From positions 1 to 10,892 of the forward strand of contig CAMYNE010000023.1 of assembly GCA_947259675.1 (NCBI GenBank): a stretch of DNA of 10,892 nt. The letters are read 5' to 3'. The notes below the pieces were generated by a model that saw nothing but the letters and a program-made list of their open reading frames with translations, made no database searches and was not told where the DNA came from. The position numbers were made by a program, and so were the translations under genes. This document shows positions 7,103-10,892 of the stretch, piece by piece (within the stretch, counting starts at the first letter, position 1; every line of letters starts with the position of its first letter). The DNA is from an uncultured Pirellulaceae bacterium (GTDB lineage: Bacteria; Planctomycetota; Planctomycetia; Pirellulales; Pirellulaceae).

Positions 7103-7127
7103 CCGGCGGAAGTCGTTCCTTTGCCGG
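7103..7127 (-). terminator. Possible hairpin terminator for the esterase gene
   Basis: CCGGC (7103-7107) pairs with GCCGG (7123-7127), and GGAA (7108-7111) with TTCC (7116-7119), leaving a 3-nt bulge and a 4-nt loop. It begins 17 bp after the esterase stop. There is no downstream U-run on the minus strand, so intrinsic termination is uncertain. Confidence 0.3.
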
Positions 7128-7143
7128 CTGCAATTTTCAGCGA

Positions 7144-7935
7144 TTACTTGTCGTTCGCAACTTCATGGCCTTGGAGACGCACCAAGAACTGATTGATTCC
7201 AATCGCGACATTTTGTGGAATCGTGTGCCCTCCCTCAAACGGCAACCAATCGACTTCAAATTCATGCTCGACAAGCTTTTTTTGAAGTGTGTCACTCCCC
7301 TTAAATGGCAACACCGCATCGTTACGACCATGGGCAAGAAAAACCAACGGTTTGTCCTTCGCTGCACCAGTTAATTCGGCGGGTAAATGTCCGGACGGTG
7401 ACAAAAGGATCAGGGCGTTTACCAATTGCGAGTCCTTTTCCAAAAACATACTGGCCAAAGTTGCGCCTTGGGAGAACCCACCTAAAACGACTTCAGCCTT
7501 GGGGGTTTTTTGTTTGATGTACGTAAGCAACGCGACGACTTTGTCTCGCGAGTTTTGGATGTCTGCTGACTGTCGGACCCAGGCCCGGCCTCCTCTTGGC
7601 AACCCATTTGGTGCTTCTGGAAAAATGATACAGGTGCTGTCGCTGACGGTGAGGACTTGGCCTAATGGCACCAGATCTTTCCCGGTCCCTCCCAACCCAT
7701 GCATCAGAATTACGACATGAGACGCCTTGGAAACTTCCGTCCCCAAACGGTAAACGGTCAATCCGCCCCAGGCAGGCGGATCGGGTTTTGCCTGGGGCAC
7801 TTTGTCGCCGTCTGTTTGTTTGGCGTCCTGGTTTTGGCCTTCCTTGGGTTTGCTCTCCCGAAGGACTGACCCCGCAGGCGCCAATGAAACGAAAGACAAG
7901 ATGATCAGGCTCAGAATCGATGTCGTTTTCGTCAT
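7144..7935 (-). CDS. Exported carboxylesterase/phospholipase, alpha/beta hydrolase
   Basis: 263-aa serine hydrolase of the phospholipase/carboxylesterase (COG0400-like) group, cleaving carboxylic or lysophospholipid esters; the natural substrate is unknown. An N-terminal hydrophobic segment (about residues 4-22) is an export signal, followed by a Lys/Gln/Asp-rich linker to about residue 52. Catalytic features: oxyanion-side HG motif MHGLGGTG (from M78), nucleophile Ser155 in GGFSQG, Asp206 in HGRND, His237 in GGH. The catalytic domain has the family's usual length of about 210 aa. ATG 7935 was chosen because GGAGC precedes it and the signal then starts normally; ATG 7962 would add nine residues. 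It is likely periplasmic or cell-envelope located. A 48-codon ORF ends 35 bp upstream on the same strand. Confidence 0.88.
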   Translation of the reverse strand: MTKTTSILSLIILSFVSLAPAGSVLRESKPKEGQNQDAKQTDGDKVPQAKPDPPAWGGLTVYRLGTEVSKASHVVILMHGLGGTGKDLVPLGQVLTVSDSTCIIFPEAPNGLPRGGRAWVRQSADIQNSRDKVVALLTYIKQKTPKAEVVLGGFSQGATLASMFLEKDSQLVNALILLSPSGHLPAELTGAAKDKPLVFLAHGRNDAVLPFKGSDTLQKKLVEHEFEVDWLPFEGGHTIPQNVAIGINQFLVRLQGHEVANDK

Positions 7936-7970
7936 GATGGAGCTCCAGTTTCGTTCATACACTCCAAATG

Positions 7971-8117
7971 TTAGTTGTTTATTTCGTTAAATCCAGCGGT
8001 CACCTGATCCAGAAATTGCACGATCAGCCTTCCCCATCCCTCCGGCAGATCCTGTAATCCAGGATTCGGCAAACTCGGCGCTGTCTTGCACAGCCAATTC
8101 TTGTATGCTGCACCCAT
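7971..8117 (-). CDS. Small ORF upstream of the esterase
   Basis: 48 codons from ATG 8117 to TAA 7971-7973. GGAG lies 7-8 nt before the ATG. The translation (MGAAYKNWLCKTAPS..., ending FLDQVTAGFNEINN) has protein-like composition: Trp twice, a proline-rich middle and a helical tail. I do not recognise it. It could be co-transcribed with the esterase 35 bp downstream, or be a leader or a remnant. There is no signal peptide or membrane segment. Confidence 0.4.
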   Translation of the reverse strand: MGAAYKNWLCKTAPSLPNPGLQDLPEGWGRLIVQFLDQVTAGFNEINN

Positions 8118-8147
8118 TCAGTCACTCCGTACAACCATTGATGGTCC

Positions 8148-9509
8148 ATGGCATTTTTTAGATCAGAACCCAACTTGCCCGACACCGACAAGGCGAGAGT
8201 CGAGTTTCATTTGCAGCAGATCGCCGAATGCATCGGTTTCGATCGGTTCAAGCTCCCCGTACTGTGCATGAAATCGTTGCTCGGCTTATATGAATCCAAG
8301 CTAACCCCGGACCAGATGATCGGTTTCGTCGGCGAGCACCTTTATCACGACATCAACGGTCTCCGATTGACCGTCGTCCCAGAACAGCTCGAGAAGTGCG
8401 GCGGCGGAGGCTGAGGCGGCGGGTCATGTGAGGGTCTTGGCGGTCTGCCAGGCAGTTACGATGTTGATGAGCGATTGATTACTCTAAATACAGAGATGAA
8501 ACAGGAGCCACTGCTCACAACGGCAACCTTGATTAATCAGGTCGTTTGTGACTTGTTGTATCAACATAAGTTCGGCTACGCACACTTTCCTGAAATCGTC
8601 GATCTGGCGGTCGTCAGTACGGGACTGGGAATGCTCCAAAGCAATATTGGTTTTGTCAACAATAGCGGTTCGTTTTGGGATTCGACGCAGTGGGGGATTT
8701 TTCCTCGACCGTTTCTCGACAGCCACTCACTGGCCTATGCGAGCGCGATCGCAGCTTGGGCACGCGGCGATAAAGATCCCGAGTGGGCCAATGAACTGCC
8801 GAGCGAAGTCAAAAAACCGATGCGGAAATCGCTTAAATATTTAATCAAGACCAACGACTCGTTCATTCAACCGATGGCCCCCAATCCATTAAAGCTGGGT
8901 CAATCACAGGACGATTGGCTACAGCTGGCGTCGAGCAAATCAGCGTCGCAACAAGTGGTTGCGATTCGCCAGTTGGATTTCGAAGATCAACGGGATCATC
9001 AGCGAGAAGCACTGTTATTAGAAAAACTACAGTCTGGCAATCGTGCAATCGTTCTTCATTCGATTGCCGCGACTGAGCGGATGAAGATCGTCGACGAACC
9101 GATTGCTGAGGAACTTCGTTTGTTGGTCCAGGATCGTGACGACGAAATCCGAGCGAAGGCGATGTGTTCGCTGACAAGATCAGGAAAACTGGATGAGTCG
9201 ACGGTCAACGTGGCCGTGAAGATGCTGGATAGTAATGCCAGGTTTGTCGTCTTTGCCGGAGTGTTTGCGCTGGCCTCACTCGACTCAGTCCCCGAACAAG
9301 TCATGCCGCTCGCCAATCGCGGATTTGTTCGCGCTCTGCAAGCTTGCGACTATGAATTTGTGGGTTTGTTTACGGCGGCATACAACCGTTGGCTGGACGA
9401 TCCTGAAACTCACTTCGAACAATTACTCCAGGAAGACGGCCCCGAGTATTTGGAGATCGCGCTAGAGGCATTGCAGAACGTTCGCCAGCAACTGGTGGCA
9501 CTGGGTTAG
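8148..9509 (+). CDS. Probable selenoprotein: small N-terminal domain, Cys/Sec-Gly hinge, HEAT-like region
   Basis: One frame runs from ATG 8148 to TAG 9507-9509 with a single internal TGA at 8412-8414; reading through gives 453 residues with position 89 as U. Residues 1-83 form a small unrecognised domain. Residues 84-94 read C-Gly4-U-Gly3-S-C, so Cys84, U89 and Cys94 are evenly spaced by five. Residues 100-109 (LPGSYDVDER) lead into a helical domain (about 110-255), then HEAT-like alpha repeats (about 258-430) such as QDRDDEIRAKAM. Evidence for one gene: continuous frame, protein-like sequence in the 20 codons after TGA, no ribosome-binding site for the only later starts (TTG 8475, ATG 8496), and a SECIS-like hairpin just after TGA. 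The helical domain recalls planctomycete metallopeptidase-like proteins, but the expected HE motif reads as NQ (near 129-130), so it may be non-catalytic. Alternatives are a nonsense mutation (for example GGA to TGA or TGC to TGA) or two genes. Confidence 0.6.
8428..8459 (+). promoter_or_regulatory. Candidate bacterial SECIS hairpin in 8148-9509
   Basis: CTTGGC (8436-8441) pairs with GCCAGG (8447-8452) around the loop GGTCT (8442-8446). A lower stem GTGA (8428-8431) with TTAC (8456-8459) is possible across an internal loop. The apical loop begins 27 nt after the TGA at 8412-8414 and starts with GG. This fits the rules I know for bacterial SECIS elements (G in the first two loop positions, about 16-37 nt from UGA). 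The core GGUCUGC also matches the loop region of E. coli fdhF as I remember it. Confidence 0.5.
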
Positions 9510-9515
9510 CCAATT

Positions 9516-9553
9516 GCCGGAGCAGAATTTTGCCGGAGCAGAATTTTGCCGGA
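9516..9553. repeat. 16-bp tandem repeat, 2.4 copies
   Basis: GCCGGAGCAGAATTTT at 9516-9531 is repeated exactly at 9532-9547, followed by a partial GCCGGA (9548-9553). It lies in the 83-bp spacer between the two convergent TGA-containing genes and runs into the palindrome CGGATC-TC-GATCCG (9550-9563). Confidence 0.9.
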
Positions 9554-9563
9554 TCTCGATCCG
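9550..9563. terminator. Possible bidirectional hairpin between convergent genes
   Basis: CGGATC (9550-9555) and GATCCG (9558-9563) are perfect complements around TC. Its position between two converging stop codons (9509 and 9593) is what a shared terminator would have, but there is no flanking U-run and the loop is very short. Confidence 0.25.
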
Positions 9564-9592
9564 CATTTGGACTAAAGTCGTCTACGTTTGAG

Positions 9593-10231
9593 TTAAGGCA
9601 AAACGGACAGAACATCTTCTGGTTCGGGACGTAACTTGTAATCGGCGTTATATTGAATGGAGAGAATCTTATGTTCGCTTCCGGCGACCACACGCGTTGG
9701 GATCGGTAAAGTCCAGGAAGACTCACCATTCACTTCTTCGAGATTAGCGCCCAGTTGAAGATAAACTTCCTTAAGGTCTGGCTCGAAACCATGCACTAAA
9801 TCGGGCTTCGCGACGTATTCGTTTTTCGAGTCGTGAAGAATCTCAAATTTCAAGCGGTGCTTTTCCACCAACTCACGGTTGTTATCTGATGTTTGTGGTG
9901 AAACCGCAAAAAGCTTAACTCCCTTTTCGCTCAATTTGTCGACAATGCCATTCAGAGCTGCCAGCTCTGCATTGCAATACGGTCACCACTTACCGCGAAA
10001 AAATGTCAGGACAAACGGACCTTGCCGAGCAAGTGCCACCGAGGTGACCAGGTTGCCGTTGGTATCGGGCAACTCAAACGCTGGAAGCGGATCGCCCACA
10101 CCTGGAATCATACGATTTGGAATCGAGTCTGCGACGGCCTGAGTCGACCGTTTCATGATCGCCTGCGCTTCCGCAGGAATCTGTTTGGCCGAGGTTGCGG
10201 CGATGTTCTGCAATTTGTTTTTGAGTGTCAT
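9593..10231 (-). CDS. Selenocysteine-containing peroxiredoxin-like protein (AhpC/TSA, UxxC)
   Basis: One 212-residue frame from ATG 10231 to TAA 9593-9595, with an in-frame TGA at 9985-9983 read as selenocysteine U83. The context is FRGKW-U-P-Y-C-N-A-E-L: in Cys homologues of this peroxiredoxin-like family the motif is RGGWCPYC, so TGA sits exactly at the catalytic Cys and leaves a U-x-x-C pair (U83, C86). Upstream is the usual FELPDTNGN and FVLTFFRG; downstream the thioredoxin fold continues (FAVSPQTSDNNRELVEKH, FEILHDSKN) to a normal C-terminus. Role: thiol/selenol-dependent reduction of peroxides, cytoplasmic since no signal peptide is seen. Start: AAAGGA 5-6 nt before ATG. A perfect hairpin follows the TGA. 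Standard gene callers would report two fragments (9983-10231 and 9593-9934). A Trp codon adjoining TGA could prompt a nonsense reading, but conservation on both sides argues against it. Confidence 0.88.
9953..9969 (-). promoter_or_regulatory. Candidate bacterial SECIS hairpin in the peroxiredoxin
   Basis: On the minus strand CAGAGCT (9969-9963) pairs perfectly with AGCTCTG (9959-9953) around the loop GGC (9962-9960). The loop begins 20 nt after the TGA (9985-9983) and starts with G, meeting the spacing and loop rules known for bacterial SECIS elements. It lies inside the coding region, as bacterial SECIS elements do. Confidence 0.65.
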
Positions 10232-10318
10232 GAGATCCTTTCCAGGACTAGATTCTGAATAATAAGTCGTGTCTTTCCGCTCATATTAAATAAACCTGGT
10301 TGGACAGCCGGCATGTTC

Positions 10319-10393
10319 TCGTTTAACCGCGTGGGCAACGCCCCGCGTGTTTGGACTGGCAAAACGCGGCCCGTTGGGCACACGGTTAAACGA
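10319..10393. repeat. 75-bp imperfect inverted-repeat element
   Basis: Outer arms TCGTTTAACCG (10319-10329) and CGGTTAAACGA (10383-10393) are perfect inverted repeats; the inner parts (…GGGCAACGCCCCGCGT and ACGCGGCCCGTTGGGC…) continue the pairing with a few mismatches. The element can fold into one long hairpin in either strand. It sits between two minus-strand genes, 88 bp before the peroxiredoxin start, so it could end the upstream transcript or act as a REP-like dispersed element. I recall GTTTAACCG-type palindromes from planctomycete spacers but cannot verify the copy number. Confidence 0.8.
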
Positions 10394-10412
10394 ATCCAGA
10401 AAATTCCCGCGG

Positions 10413-10892
10413 TCAAGCAAGTTGTTCGTCTCGGTATTTGGGATAGTCGGCGTAGCCTTTTTCGTCAAACGAGTACCACGTCGACATATCCGCCGGTTCG
10501 GCAAGCGGCCATTCGTTCGCAAACCGCTCAACGAGATCGGGATTGCTGATAAACGGGCGGCCAAAAGCAATCAAGTCGGCGTCTCCGTTTGCGATTGCAG
10601 CTTCGGCGGTCTCTTGCGTATAGCCAACGTTACCCATCAAGGGCCCGTGAAAGAAGTTACGGAATTCACGCAGTGTCATCGGCTCGCCAAGCTCGTGAAA
10701 TCCGAACCCGAGGCCATCCAAAACATGCAAGTAGGCTAAGCCATAGTTGTCGAGTTGTGTCGCAACAAAGCTGAACTGCTCGCGATAGTCTGGCGAACCC
10801 ATATCATTAAAGGCACCATTGGGAGAAATACGCACGCCAACTCGATTGGCTGGAAAAACGGCGATGACGGCGTCAACCACTTTTCCAAGCAT
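10413..10892 (-). CDS. Old Yellow Enzyme family ene-reductase (NemA-like), C-terminal part
   Basis: 159 codons from the right window edge to the stop at 10413; the Met at the edge is internal, since the family is about 360 aa. FMN-dependent NADH/NADPH:flavin oxidoreductase that reduces activated alkenes, quinones, N-ethylmaleimide or nitro compounds. Visible C-terminal barrel features are RVGVRISPNGAFNDM (central strand with FMN-contacting Arg), GNVGYTQETAEAAI, the phosphate-binding DLIAFGRPFISNPDLVERF and the closing GYADYPKY tail. These match alkene reductases of the NemA/PETN type. The protein is cytoplasmic. It lies 181 bp upstream of the selenoprotein peroxiredoxin on the same strand, separated by the inverted-repeat element, so co-transcription is possible but doubtful. 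Confidence 0.93.
   Translation of the reverse strand: MLGKVVDAVIAVFPANRVGVRISPNGAFNDMGSPDYREQFSFVATQLDNYGLAYLHVLDGLGFGFHELGEPMTLREFRNFFHGPLMGNVGYTQETAEAAIANGDADLIAFGRPFISNPDLVERFANEWPLAEPADMSTWYSFDEKGYADYPKYRDEQLA

Larger units (their letters stand above)
6843..7143. other. Convergent intergenic spacer with short repeats
   Basis: This 301-bp spacer lies between the ends of two convergent genes. It contains GAATGCA-type words in opposite orientation and a direct repeat, listed separately, plus a possible terminator. No gene is supported. Confidence 0.5.

Noticed and set aside
8475..9509. HEAT-like protein as an independent gene starting at TTG 8475 or ATG 8496
   Set aside because: Neither start has a Shine-Dalgarno, and the in-frame sequence upstream back to the TGA is protein-like, favouring one gene with 8148-8411.
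9593..9934. C-terminal peroxiredoxin fragment as its own gene
   Set aside because: It lacks the catalytic N-terminal half and is in the same frame as the upstream part, separated only by the TGA at the Cys position.

Overview
The window looks like chromosomal DNA from a planctomycete, probably a marine Pirellulaceae (Rhodopirellula/Blastopirellula type). This rests on gene style rather than any marker gene: secreted WD40 and coiled-coil proteins, a small SH3-like family I associate with planctomycetes, an N-terminal stub resembling planctomycete tyrosine recombinases, long intergenic gaps with many short repeats, and mixed GTG/TTG starts.

Layout. 1-1758 (minus) is a fatty acyl-AMP ligase cut by the left edge. 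2220-3272 (minus) is a stand-alone cobalamin-binding sensor with the CarH/LitR-type W-x9-EH signature. 3505-4545 (plus) is a secreted seven-repeat WD40 protein whose signal peptide is encoded by a 15-bp tandem repeat. 4546-5433 holds a gap, a small internally duplicated ORF (4914-5141, plus) and, tail to tail with it, a small conserved protein (5110-5433, minus). 5434-5853 holds an array of six TTTTATCAGC-type motifs spaced by whole helical turns; it lies just upstream of a 54-codon recombinase fragment (5854-6018). 6045-6842 (plus) is a secreted helical protein. 7144-7935 (minus) is a secreted carboxylesterase/phospholipase, preceded by a possible 48-aa ORF.

The most important part is 8148-10231, where conventional ORF calling splits two genes at in-frame TGA codons. 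The peroxiredoxin at 9593-10231 (minus) has TGA where the first Cys of the W-C-P-Y-C motif belongs, giving U-P-Y-C, followed by a perfect 7-bp hairpin with a G-starting loop. The plus-strand gene at 8148-9509 has TGA in the centre of a symmetric Cys-Gly4-(TGA)-Gly3-Ser-Cys segment joining a small N-terminal domain to a HEAT-like region. It is followed by a hairpin whose GGUCU loop resembles the E. coli fdhF SECIS. I read the first as a confident selenoprotein and the second as a probable one of a kind I do not recognise. They are convergent neighbours. The window ends with the C-terminal half of an Old Yellow Enzyme (10413-10892, minus), separated from the peroxiredoxin by a 75-bp inverted-repeat element.

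No rRNA, tRNA, CRISPR array, intact IS element or replication origin was seen. The genes do not form one obvious pathway. The peroxiredoxin and the ene-reductase are both redox/detoxification functions on the same strand; the rest are mostly single genes separated by repeat-bearing spacers.
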